The notes below the pieces were generated by a model. The model ran no database searches, had not been told where the DNA came from, and was given only the letters and a program-made list of their open reading frames with translations. Positions 25,104 through 33,647 of a stretch of DNA of 64,000 nucleotides are shown one piece after another (position 1 is the stretch's first letter; every line of letters begins with the position of its first letter). This stretch comes from Siphonobacter sp. BAB-5405 (GTDB taxonomy: Bacteria; Bacteroidota; Bacteroidia; Cytophagales; Spirosomataceae). The stretch spans positions 472,194-536,193 of the forward strand of contig NZ_NJAG01000007.1 of NCBI RefSeq assembly GCF_002872335.1. The letters run 5' to 3'. The position numbers and the translations under genes are program-made.

Positions 25104-26885
25104 CTACCATTTTTTTGCTAAAAAATCAAAAATTTTATCAAACCTTTTTAGCGTCTCTTCCTTAAAAACATATTTTTCATTAAAATATAACATATTTTGC
25201 AAAGAACTATTGAATTTACTTTTATCATAAGCCTTAGCTTTAGAATCAAATTTTTGAGTAATTTCTATCAATTCATTGGAATCAAACAAGCTTTCCATAT
25301 AACTCGTATATGACGAATCGATATCCAATAACGTAACTATTTTATCTTTAATATCTACACCGTATTGCTTAATATATTCTCTTTTAGCTTTTTGTCCTGC
25401 TTGATCTCCATCTAATAAAATAATAAAATCCCTTCCCCAAGCTAAATACATTTTTATAATTGACTTATTAGAATTAGCTCCATTACCTGGATAAATATAT
25501 AAATTATTGTACTTATCTTTAAAATTGATTTTATCGAAATATTTTAAAGTATAGTAATCATATTTACCTTCAACAATAATAATATTAGGAATTTTTTCTA
25601 AATAACTTGGTTGGAATTCTAATGTATCTAATATTGGTTGAAAATAATCTGTTTGATTGGGATACTTGGAGACAAATTGTTTATAAATAAGTGCTTCAAC
25701 TTTTGTATTATTAGTTAGAAACCCTAAATCGTCATCTGTATCTAATTTCCTATTCTTAACCACATAAACGCCATTTAACCATTCTGGATTTATTAAATGA
25801 TGGCTATGAGTAGTATAAATCAATGTAGAATTAATCACCAAATCAGAAAACGTCGAGAGAAGCTTCTTTTGAGCAGTAGAATGCAGGTTTGATGCGGGTT
25901 CATCAAGTAAAAATAATACATTATTCATATTATTTCTCCGATATTTTCTAAACTCTGTAAAAAGTAAGAATGTAAAAAACCATTTAAAACCAAGACTTCT
26001 TTCGTTAATATTAAACTTACTAGATCCTTCCCTTAATTTAAATTCTAAATAATATCTTGGAGTTGCTGTAAACATTTCAACTTTATATGTAATAATTATT
26101 TCTTTAAATGTACTATTGAAAAGTTTTTCCCAAACTGAAAAAACCTTATCCGTTACTTTAGCACTCATTTTATTAAGAGTCTCATCTAATGCTTCAATAT
26201 TTGATGGCATTGGATCTTTTATACGATTCAATATATGGTCTTTTATATTCAACTGACTATCAATTAGTTTTAATATATTTTCAATAACTTCTATATAGCT
26301 TTCATTATTAATATTGGCTAACCCTTCATCATCAATATATATTTTTTCAGGGAAATCAAACAGAAAGTCAGGATAGTACAATATTTGAGGCACTAAAGCT
26401 TTATCAATATATCTCACTAGCTTCTTCCAATCTTCTGATGGATGCTCAATAACTACTTTTTTATCACTTCCAATCTTCCTTCCTTTGAAATTAATAAGAT
26501 AATTTCTTGATTTACCTTCAAAATTTGAATTCTTAAATTTAATCACCATTCCTAAGCTATGCTCATTGATATAATCAAAAGATGCAAAGCCTAACGTTTT
26601 TGCATACGTTTGGAGTAAAAAATTATCATTATCGCTCCATTTATATTTCGCATATACGGAAACTTGTGCATTGAAGTTGCTTTTTTTTGATTTTGGTATA
26701 TACTTATGAGCTTCAGAATCTTTAATTGATGATCCTAGCAAAGCTATAGCTTCTAAAATTGTAGTTTTGCCACTTTCATTAAGACCTATTAGCGTTATAA
26801 CATCTAGCGGATTTTCGTTACCTAGATTAATTTCCACATTCTCTATGCCTTTGAAATTCCTAATAACAAACCTTACGTGCTTCAT
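25104..26885 (-). CDS. OLD-family ATPase/TOPRIM nuclease (AT-rich prophage cargo)
   Basis: This 593-aa protein starts as an SMC-like AAA ATPase: the N-terminal strand VRFVIRNFKGIENVEINLG and Walker A GLNESGKTT (residues 34-42). A signature/Walker B region follows at LFLLDEPASNLHSTAQKK (near 340) with the H-loop TTHSHHL. The C-terminal third holds a TOPRIM domain: IIIVEGKYDYYTLK (catalytic Glu) and ILLDGDQAGQKAK (DxD). This is the OLD (overcoming lysogenization defect) architecture; related proteins act as phage exclusion nucleases. It is far more AT-rich than its neighbours and sits at the integrase end of the prophage, a usual cargo position. Confidence 0.87.
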   Translation of the reverse strand: MKHVRFVIRNFKGIENVEINLGNENPLDVITLIGLNESGKTTILEAIALLGSSIKDSEAHKYIPKSKKSNFNAQVSVYAKYKWSDNDNFLLQTYAKTLGFASFDYINEHSLGMVIKFKNSNFEGKSRNYLINFKGRKIGSDKKVVIEHPSEDWKKLVRYIDKALVPQILYYPDFLFDFPEKIYIDDEGLANINNESYIEVIENILKLIDSQLNIKDHILNRIKDPMPSNIEALDETLNKMSAKVTDKVFSVWEKLFNSTFKEIIITYKVEMFTATPRYYLEFKLREGSSKFNINERSLGFKWFFTFLLFTEFRKYRRNNMNNVLFLLDEPASNLHSTAQKKLLSTFSDLVINSTLIYTTHSHHLINPEWLNGVYVVKNRKLDTDDDLGFLTNNTKVEALIYKQFVSKYPNQTDYFQPILDTLEFQPSYLEKIPNIIIVEGKYDYYTLKYFDKINFKDKYNNLYIYPGNGANSNKSIIKMYLAWGRDFIILLDGDQAGQKAKREYIKQYGVDIKDKIVTLLDIDSSYTSYMESLFDSNELIEITQKFDSKAKAYDKSKFNSSLQNMLYFNEKYVFKEETLKRFDKIFDFLAKKW

Positions 26886-26924
26886 AACTTAAATTGATTT
26901 TGACTATAATTATAAATATTAATT

Positions 26925-27722
26925 TTAAATTTTCCATAATTCTACTTCCACCGGAATAATCTTTTGGTTTGTCTTCAGGGAAGCCTTCAGCGATCCCACC
27001 AGGTAGTTCACGCCTTTGATGTGAACTTTGTTCCGGAAGCTAAATACGGCCATATCCGCCGGCGTCAGGTAGATGGTTTTTCGGATCAGGAACGTATTTT
27101 CTTTGAAGCGTTCAAACCGGGAAAAACTCTTCCCTGGTAGGCTGTTTTCTCCCTGCCAGAAAAGCGATCGGTTTTCCGTTTGGGCCGTAGCCGTAGGTAC
27201 CTCGTTCACCGGGTCATTCCAGAATAGAACCTTCGGCGTTCCCTTCGTATTACTATCCTTATTATTCGGGCTGATCCCTGGCTGGCTGGTGATGGCCAGC
27301 CCCGTTTCGGTATCGATCAGGTACGTAGAAAAACGAGATTTGATGGGTAAGGTAGATCCGCCTTCGTTGGCCGTGGTTTCCTTGGTGATGTACTTATCCA
27401 TGTGCAACGGAATCGGCTTCAGCAAAGCGTCGTTTCCGTCGATCTCGTAGGAAAGCTCCAGGCGGTTGACCGTTTCCGGAAGTTTGATATGGGCCGGATT
27501 GGCCTTCGAAGTCCAGTCCAGCAGGGTGGGCAATTTCAGGATATCTTCCGCAAAATCTACCGTACAAATCCGCTTTCGAACATCGAAATCCAGATACAGA
27601 TTAAAAAGCTTCCGAAGCTCCAGCAAAAGCCCGCCGGCCGTGACTTCCGGAAGGTGATTCTGAACCTTGATTTCATTGGCTCCATCTAGGGAAAACAGGT
27701 TTGCCAGAATGAGACGCGTCAT
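26925..27722 (-). CDS. phage tail protein, C-terminal part (frameshifted from 27719-28312)
   Basis: This reading frame begins, if re-initiated, at ATG 27722 (MTRLILANLFSLDGANE), which overlaps the TGA of the upstream ORF as ATGA, and gives 265 aa. However, the frame stays open upstream and reads MVGWRFDGSYFTDPDM, which joins smoothly to the upstream ORF's FVNWLLDQFG. One missing base near 27762 would restore a single 462-aa protein (26925-28312). The C-terminal part is beta-rich with no enzymatic motif. Position directly after the tape measure gene points to a distal-tail or baseplate component. Confidence 0.7.
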   Translation of the reverse strand: MTRLILANLFSLDGANEIKVQNHLPEVTAGGLLLELRKLFNLYLDFDVRKRICTVDFAEDILKLPTLLDWTSKANPAHIKLPETVNRLELSYEIDGNDALLKPIPLHMDKYITKETTANEGGSTLPIKSRFSTYLIDTETGLAITSQPGISPNNKDSNTKGTPKVLFWNDPVNEVPTATAQTENRSLFWQGENSLPGKSFSRFERFKENTFLIRKTIYLTPADMAVFSFRNKVHIKGVNYLVGSLKASLKTNQKIIPVEVELWKI

Positions 27723-28312
27723 ATCGGGATCCGTGAAGTAGGATCCATCAAACCGCCAGCCCACCATTGGCCAAATTGATCCAAGAGCCAGTTTACGAAA
27801 AACATGGGTACCCTGGCCACCTGGGAACCCACTTCGTTGACCTGACCCGAAAAGCCTTCCACGGGCTGGTTCCCGTAAAAGCCTGGATTCAGAATTGTAG
27901 GAAAACAAAAGGCTTCAGGCGATACTATTTCCGTGGCAGGAATAGCCAGGGAGCCGAAATCAATCTCTGATAAATTGATCGTCTGGAGATCTCCGAAAAT
28001 GTTTCCCAGATCCTGGGTGAAATACATCGACCAGCCGGCGGCGTTGGCTTCGGTTATCTTCACGTAACCGCGTTCTACCAGCTGGGAATCCACGTACTTT
28101 TCGCAGTAAAAACGGCGGTTCTTGTACCCTACCTGGGGATTATAAAAATGACCCATGATCCGCCGGTTTAGTGGCGTATCCGGAAGCGTAAATCCGTAGA
28201 CCCGGCTTCCCTGGATCGTACTAAAATCCAGTAAGGGGTTAAACTTTTCGAGGGTGATGGCCATTCCGGGCGATAACTCCACGGAATGGCCTTCGATGCG
28301 AATTTCCAGCAT
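27719..28312 (-). CDS. phage tail protein, N-terminal part (ends by apparent frameshift)
   Basis: This 197-aa frame starts MLEIRIEGHSVELSPGMAI and reads as a typical N-terminal domain of Bacteroidota phage tail proteins (IQGSRVYGFTLPDTPLNRRIMG). Its last 20 residues after FVNWLLDQFGQ (WWAGGLMDPTSRIPI) look like out-of-frame translation; the sensible continuation lies in the -1 frame. The start codon abuts the tape measure stop. Either a single-base deletion in an A run (CCAATGG from CCAAATGG) has broken the gene, or two coupled proteins are made. Confidence 0.7.
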   Translation of the reverse strand: MLEIRIEGHSVELSPGMAITLEKFNPLLDFSTIQGSRVYGFTLPDTPLNRRIMGHFYNPQVGYKNRRFYCEKYVDSQLVERGYVKITEANAAGWSMYFTQDLGNIFGDLQTINLSEIDFGSLAIPATEIVSPEAFCFPTILNPGFYGNQPVEGFSGQVNEVGSQVARVPMFFVNWLLDQFGQWWAGGLMDPTSRIPI

Positions 28313-31300
28313 TACTTCAAATTTGAGTCGCCAGCGACAACGTTGATCTGATTCATTACGTTTACAACGTTATGAACCGAAACGCTTAGATCTTTGGATG
28401 CAATCCTACCCAGTAGGCCGGTTTGGCCTTTGCTTTCATCTAGTAGGGCGTTAAGCGTCGTTGAAATGATGCCCAGCTGATCCACGGTCGCTTCGGTATT
28501 ATCTCCGATGATCCCCATCATTTCCTGGCTGGCCTGGATCTGTTCGTTTGTGGCGGCCACGGTTCCGGACGGATCCCCATCGGCCCCTGGCACGTACACC
28601 CCATCAGCAGGTACGCCACCCCCATAAGAAGCCGCCGCCGCCGCCGCTTCGGCTTCCGCCTGGCGTTGCATTTCTTCGGCTTCAGCCTGAGCGGCCGCCG
28701 CCTGGGCTTCGGCTTCCTTCGCGGCCTTTTTGGCCTTTTTGGATCCAAAAAGGTACATACCCCGTTGAGCGTAGGGAGTTTCCTGAACGGATCCGATACC
28801 ACCATCCCGGAAGATCTTCGCCCCATTGCGGTGAAGGCTGGAGTGAAGAAGCATATCGATCACCTTCCCGTTGTTTTTATACGTATCCCGCGAAAGGATC
28901 ATAAAGGGCTCATCCCCTTCCATTTCTCCAACCTCCTGACCACTGACGCGATCCACCATTGAAATTCCTGCCTGGCCGTAGCTGGATCCGTGACGGGATC
29001 CGCGAACGACGCCGGCATTTTTTACGTATGAGGCTCCCCCCTTTGCAAAGCTGGGCGGCTTCTGGGATTTGATGATCCCGATCTGAATGGCGGCCATCGC
29101 GGCCGATACGCCTACCCCAATGAGGCCCAACGGGAAACCCATAATGGCCATACTTTTCAGGGCCGCCTGGGCGGCGTTTACCAGTGCCGAAGCGATTTGC
29201 AGGGTTTGTTCGCGTTTGAATGCCTTCAGTTTTTCGGCTTTCACGCGTTCGTCAGCGTCGGCATCGATTTCAGCGATCCCCTTTTCGTACTCCTCTTTGC
29301 TGATTGTACCGGCCTTGTACTGGGCATCCCAGCTTTTTAGTTGGGCCTGCTTTTCCTTTTCAATCTTAGCCAGCTGGCTTTCCAGGAACTTCTGGTTTAC
29401 CTGCTTCAGGGAATCAATCACCTGGGAGCCTACTGCCAGGGTTTCCTGGCCCTTCTGGGCAAAGTCCTGAAGCTTTTGATTATTGGCGGCCGCGTCGTTC
29501 TTCAGTTTGTCACCCAGGAAACCCATGAAAGCGGAATAATCCCCCTGCATAAGCCCGTTAATGGCTCCGAAAAATTGTTCCGTGTTCTGCCGGCGGCGTT
29601 CCAGGTGTTCCTGATTAAGGGCCGTTTTTTCGTTCTGAAACTGGATATCTCCCGCCTTCAGCTGGGCACGTAAACGTTCATCAATCGCGTGCTCTGCTTT
29701 CGCCCTGGCGTCGGCGTCGGTGATCAGTTCCTGATTCTTCCGCTTTTCTTCATCGGCTTCATCCTGAAGCTTTTTCCGGTTGTATTCGTATTCTGCCTGT
29801 AGCTTCTGTTTTTTCGCCTCCAGAATAGCCTGGGAATTATTTCTGGCCAATTCCAGATTCAGATCCGCATTCGCCACCGCCGCTTTGAACTGGGAATCAA
29901 AAAGGGCATCGTTTGAAGCCTTTTCCTTCTGACGTTTTTCCTCGTTTTTACGAAGATCATTCTGGCGTCCTTCCTCGTTTGCCGTGGCGATATCCCGCTG
30001 AAGCTTTTCATTAATGAGCTTCAAGGCTTCCGCTTTCTGGGCTTCGTCTAGTTTACTGCGTTCGATCTCTGCTTTTTCGCGGGTTGCCTGGGCGGTCAGT
30101 TCAGCCACTTTCCGATCGCGATCATTCGTAATGGCCGCAATCCGGATCTTTTCCATCTGGGCTTCCAGGTCGGCTTCTTCCTTCGCTTTCTTATCTCGGA
30201 ATTCCTTTTCCATTGCCGCCTTCTTCGTCTCATACGCCTGGTTAGCGGCGTCTTCCTGTTGACGCTTCAGAAATTGGGAAGCCTGGGATTCTTGGATCCG
30301 TTGGATCTCTTTATCCCGATCGAAAGCCAGCTGGGCCAGTTTACGCGTTTGCTCGTCGGCAATGGCTTCAATGCTGGCCTTCCGGATGGCTTCGTTCGCG
30401 TCCTGATTCGCCTTCTTTTTATCGTCTGCAACCTTCTGGGCGTGCTTTTGAGCTTTCTGTTCCTCTTTGCTCAGATGCTCGGTGTTGTCCGTGGCCATTC
30501 CCGCCAGTGCTCCCTTATTGGCCGCCGCCTGGTGACCGGCCGCCGCCTTCGCGGATGCGTTCGCCTGGCCGGCTTTCTGATCGTTGTGAGCCTTATCACC
30601 GGCCAGATCCGCCGCCCTGGCTTTCGTGGTTTCAGCGTCGTAAGCTTTGGTGAACGACGTACCGATTTGCTTTCCGGCCTGCGTAGCCTTATCCACCAGC
30701 TTATCGATGTGAAGAAATTCAGCGAATGCCTGGCCCACCTTCATCACGGTATTAATACCGGATGCAATCACATTCCACAGGTTTTGAACGGCCGTACGGA
30801 TGGGCTGAATGGCCACACCCAGGGACTCCAGCCCACCGATGAAGAAAGAAGCGATGGCGGATCCGATCGATCGCAGGATCGAAACCCCGGCGGTCATATT
30901 ATCCCATAAAGCCGAAAGGGCGGATTTTATAGGGGTAAGGTACCCGGCCAACGGGGATAGGGTTTCGGATATCCAGTCGCTGAAGGTATTCCATAGATCC
31001 GTCACGACGCCGATTCCAGTCTTCAGGGCGGCCCATAATCCGTTTACGATGCCCCGGAAGGTTTCGCTGTTATTGTAGGCATACATCAGACCGCTGGCCA
31101 GAAGCGTTAACGCGGTAATGATCAACCCGATCGGGTTGGCCTTCATGGCTACGTTCAAAGCATTCTGGGCCACCGTAACGGCACTGGTGGCAATGGCCCG
31201 CCCCTTTTCAGCGGCCGCCAAGGCCAGCGATGCCGTGGCCGCCGCGATGGCCTGAGCGTTAAACGTTACCAGACCGATGGCCAGCAGTGCCAGGGCGGCC

Positions 31301-33051
31301 TTATTGTCATTAATGAATTTTGGGGCCGCTTGGATCGTTTTAATAAACGCGACAAAGACCTCCCCTACTTTCAGGACAACGGGAAGCAATGTCTGGCCGA
31401 AACTCAGGGATAGGGCTTTGATTTCCTTTCCCATCTTCGCCATTTCGGCGGCCGCGTTGGTGTTCTTTTTGTTGAATTCATCCGTTAAACTGGTACCCTT
31501 CCGCATTTCTTCAGCGGCCAGTTTTTGCTTATCACGTACCAGATCCGTCTGATCCTTCAGAAGGCTCATCACCTTTGTGGCCTCCTGCGACTTAATACCC
31601 AGATCATCCAGGCGTTTAGTTACCTGATCGGTAGGAAGGCCGCGTAAACTTTCAGCAAGTTTGAGAAGGAAAGTATTCGGATCCGTATTGATCAGCTTCT
31701 TCATTTCCGTTTCAGAAATGCCCAGCTGCTCGGCAAACAATCCCGTAGCTTTTGCCGCTCCTAACAGGATATTAGACAAACCACCCGATGCAATTTCAGC
31801 CGTTAAACCCAATTCCTGGAAGGCGGCCCCTAAACCCATCGTTTCGCCGATCTGGGGGGATAGATCGCCCAGCTGGCCCATCCTTGCCGTAAAGTCAGCT
31901 ACCACGGGGGCCGTAGCCGATCCGGCGGCCCCTAATGCGTTTAACGCGGATCCAATATCGTTGATGGCTTTGCCCGCTTCCAGATCCTTCGTTTCCTTGA
32001 AAAGCTTTTGAAGCCCTCCAATAGTCGCCGCTACTTCTTCCGCTCCACCCGAAAATTCGTCACCCAATGCCACCACGGCACGATCAACGGATTCCACGAA
32101 GCCCAGTACTTCGTTTTTAGCGATGCCCAGCTGACCCGCCACCACGGCGATATCTGCCAGATCTTCAACGGCCGTACGCGTATCGATCTTTTGGATACTG
32201 GCCACGAGTCCTTCTACTTCCTCGGTGGTCATATCGGTGGCCTTCTCAATATCCGACATGGCGTCAGACATTTCAACGGCCGAATTCACGGCTTCCTTTC
32301 CGAACTGTACCACTTCCTGAATGATATCTTCCAGACTGAAGGCCGCAAACGTTCCCAGGGCGGCTTCCTTCACGCGAGTCCAGGAAAGGGCGTTTTTGTC
32401 GTTCGTATCCCGGAGCTCATCCATTTCCTCGTTTACTTCCCCGATCCGTTCATCGACTTCGGCGATCTCCTTCATTTTGGCCACCCATTCGGCCGTACCT
32501 ACTTTCAGATCCTTCAGTTCTTCATTCAAAAGCTTACTTTTCGCCTGAAGCTGATTCATGGAAGCGTCGTTCAGGTCAATGTTTTTGACCATCGATACCA
32601 TTTCCTGATTCAGTTCTTCCTGGCGTTTCTGTAGCTCTTTGTAGGCGTCAGAATTCTCCAGGGCTTCCTGTTTGAGCCGGGCCATTTCTTTCCGGACTTC
32701 CTCCATCCGGGCTTCCGTTCGGCCGATCTCGTCCATCTTGGCGATCCATTCTTCAGATCCTGCCTTCAGGTTTTTTAATTCTCCATGCAAATGGCGGCTT
32801 TTTACCGTCAATTCTGTCATGGAAGCATCGTTGATATCGATGTTGTTTTTGAAGGATTTTAATTCAGCATTTACTTCCACCTGGCGGTTTTTAAGCTCCT
32901 TCCAGGCTTCTGACCCGACTTCGCCGGCATCCTTCATCCGTTTGAGTTCGTCGTTGATTTCTTTAGATTCGGCCTTCAGCGATTTCAGGGTTTCTTCCCC
33001 TTCCGTTCCATCGATCACCAGCTTGATCCGCGATACTTCCGTTTGATTCAT
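28312..33051 (-). CDS. phage tail tape measure protein
   Basis: This 1579-aa protein is the longest in the window. The first 230 residues are a Lys/Glu coiled coil with two near-identical blocks (DINDASMTELTVKSRHL and DLNDASMNQLQAKSKLL). A TP901-type tape-measure core follows (about 240-560: VSDAMSDIEKATDMTTEEVEGL, ALGAAGSATAPVVADF). Then come hydrophobic segments (about 580-700) and long charged coiled coils (about 830-1200). The protein sets tail length; at about 1.5 angstrom per residue it implies a tail near 240 nm, so a siphovirus. A hairpin-terminator lies in its leader (33064-33095). Confidence 0.92.
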   Translation of the reverse strand: MNQTEVSRIKLVIDGTEGEETLKSLKAESKEINDELKRMKDAGEVGSEAWKELKNRQVEVNAELKSFKNNIDINDASMTELTVKSRHLHGELKNLKAGSEEWIAKMDEIGRTEARMEEVRKEMARLKQEALENSDAYKELQKRQEELNQEMVSMVKNIDLNDASMNQLQAKSKLLNEELKDLKVGTAEWVAKMKEIAEVDERIGEVNEEMDELRDTNDKNALSWTRVKEAALGTFAAFSLEDIIQEVVQFGKEAVNSAVEMSDAMSDIEKATDMTTEEVEGLVASIQKIDTRTAVEDLADIAVVAGQLGIAKNEVLGFVESVDRAVVALGDEFSGGAEEVAATIGGLQKLFKETKDLEAGKAINDIGSALNALGAAGSATAPVVADFTARMGQLGDLSPQIGETMGLGAAFQELGLTAEIASGGLSNILLGAAKATGLFAEQLGISETEMKKLINTDPNTFLLKLAESLRGLPTDQVTKRLDDLGIKSQEATKVMSLLKDQTDLVRDKQKLAAEEMRKGTSLTDEFNKKNTNAAAEMAKMGKEIKALSLSFGQTLLPVVLKVGEVFVAFIKTIQAAPKFINDNKAALALLAIGLVTFNAQAIAAATASLALAAAEKGRAIATSAVTVAQNALNVAMKANPIGLIITALTLLASGLMYAYNNSETFRGIVNGLWAALKTGIGVVTDLWNTFSDWISETLSPLAGYLTPIKSALSALWDNMTAGVSILRSIGSAIASFFIGGLESLGVAIQPIRTAVQNLWNVIASGINTVMKVGQAFAEFLHIDKLVDKATQAGKQIGTSFTKAYDAETTKARAADLAGDKAHNDQKAGQANASAKAAAGHQAAANKGALAGMATDNTEHLSKEEQKAQKHAQKVADDKKKANQDANEAIRKASIEAIADEQTRKLAQLAFDRDKEIQRIQESQASQFLKRQQEDAANQAYETKKAAMEKEFRDKKAKEEADLEAQMEKIRIAAITNDRDRKVAELTAQATREKAEIERSKLDEAQKAEALKLINEKLQRDIATANEEGRQNDLRKNEEKRQKEKASNDALFDSQFKAAVANADLNLELARNNSQAILEAKKQKLQAEYEYNRKKLQDEADEEKRKNQELITDADARAKAEHAIDERLRAQLKAGDIQFQNEKTALNQEHLERRRQNTEQFFGAINGLMQGDYSAFMGFLGDKLKNDAAANNQKLQDFAQKGQETLAVGSQVIDSLKQVNQKFLESQLAKIEKEKQAQLKSWDAQYKAGTISKEEYEKGIAEIDADADERVKAEKLKAFKREQTLQIASALVNAAQAALKSMAIMGFPLGLIGVGVSAAMAAIQIGIIKSQKPPSFAKGGASYVKNAGVVRGSRHGSSYGQAGISMVDRVSGQEVGEMEGDEPFMILSRDTYKNNGKVIDMLLHSSLHRNGAKIFRDGGIGSVQETPYAQRGMYLFGSKKAKKAAKEAEAQAAAAQAEAEEMQRQAEAEAAAAAASYGGGVPADGVYVPGADGDPSGTVAATNEQIQASQEMMGIIGDNTEATVDQLGIISTTLNALLDESKGQTGLLGRIASKDLSVSVHNVVNVMNQINVVAGDSNLK

Positions 33052-33063
33052 GGCTATAAAAAA

Positions 33064-33095
33064 TATGGCTTCCCTGCAAATTCAGGGAAGCCATA
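33064..33095 (-). terminator. hairpin with T run just upstream of the tape measure gene
   Basis: TATGGCTTCCCTG pairs perfectly with CAGGGAAGCCATA. On the minus strand six T follow, then ATG 33051. It would terminate or attenuate transcription between the upstream tail genes and the tape measure gene. Confidence 0.7.
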
Positions 33096-33115
33096 AGCCT
33101 ATCATAGGACGCTGT

Positions 33116-33646
33116 TTACTCGGTTTTCTCCAGATCGTCGGCTACGATTTGCGTAACCATTTGAGCGTAACGGGTGCCTATTTTCTTGGTGGCCTTCGAT
33201 ACCGTTTTGACTTTACTCATATTATACCAGGTGCCTTTAAATTTCCGTTTTACTGAAGGCTCCTTGATTCGGTTAAAGACCAAACCCCAGGCGATTCGGG
33301 AAACGGCCCGATTAACGGTCGGCATCTTGCCTTTTTTATAGCCAGGTACGTAAGCAAACTTATCAACCCCGATTAAATTCACGTAGTCCTGCATTACTTC
33401 CACCGCCGGAGGGCCGTTTTCGTAATAGATGGATTTGAGATCTTTTAAACGCCCGTAGTCTTCAAAATCGATCGTTCCTTCTAGGTTCGCTTCTGAGATG
33501 ATATGATACGTAAAACTATCTCTCAACTTCCCCGTAAGCACTAACCCTTTCGCCTCTAACGCACTTTTAAAGTCCCGGATCGCATCCTGAAGGATTTCTT
33601 CCAGTGAAGGCTGGAGCTCTTGAATAATCGTTTGCGGATCAGCCAT
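33116..33646 (-). CDS. putative tail completion / HK97 gp10-like protein
   Basis: This 176-aa basic protein from ATG 33646 (MADPQTIIQELQPSLEEIL) has a helical N-terminus, the segment LVLTGKLRDSFTYHI, and a Lys/Arg-rich C-terminal half. The L-x-x-T-G-x-L-x-x-S pattern and gene position between a large tail protein and the tape measure gene resemble gp10-like tail-completion proteins. The assignment is by context and weak similarity. A TTG at 33658 gives a 4-residue longer alternative. The upstream stop lies one base before the ATG. Confidence 0.5.
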   Translation of the reverse strand: MADPQTIIQELQPSLEEILQDAIRDFKSALEAKGLVLTGKLRDSFTYHIISEANLEGTIDFEDYGRLKDLKSIYYENGPPAVEVMQDYVNLIGVDKFAYVPGYKKGKMPTVNRAVSRIAWGLVFNRIKEPSVKRKFKGTWYNMSKVKTVSKATKKIGTRYAQMVTQIVADDLEKTE

Positions 33647-33647
33647 T

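Noticed and set aside
27719..27775. Programmed -1 ribosomal frameshift as the reason for the split tail gene
   Set aside because: No X-XXY-YYZ slippery heptamer is present at the overlap (the sequence around is CAATTTGGCCAATGG); a single-base deletion or simple restart explains it better.
32008..32634. 208-aa ORF opposite the tape measure gene
   Set aside because: Antisense shadow of a strong coiled-coil gene; His/Phe/Arg-rich translation typical of a reverse frame.
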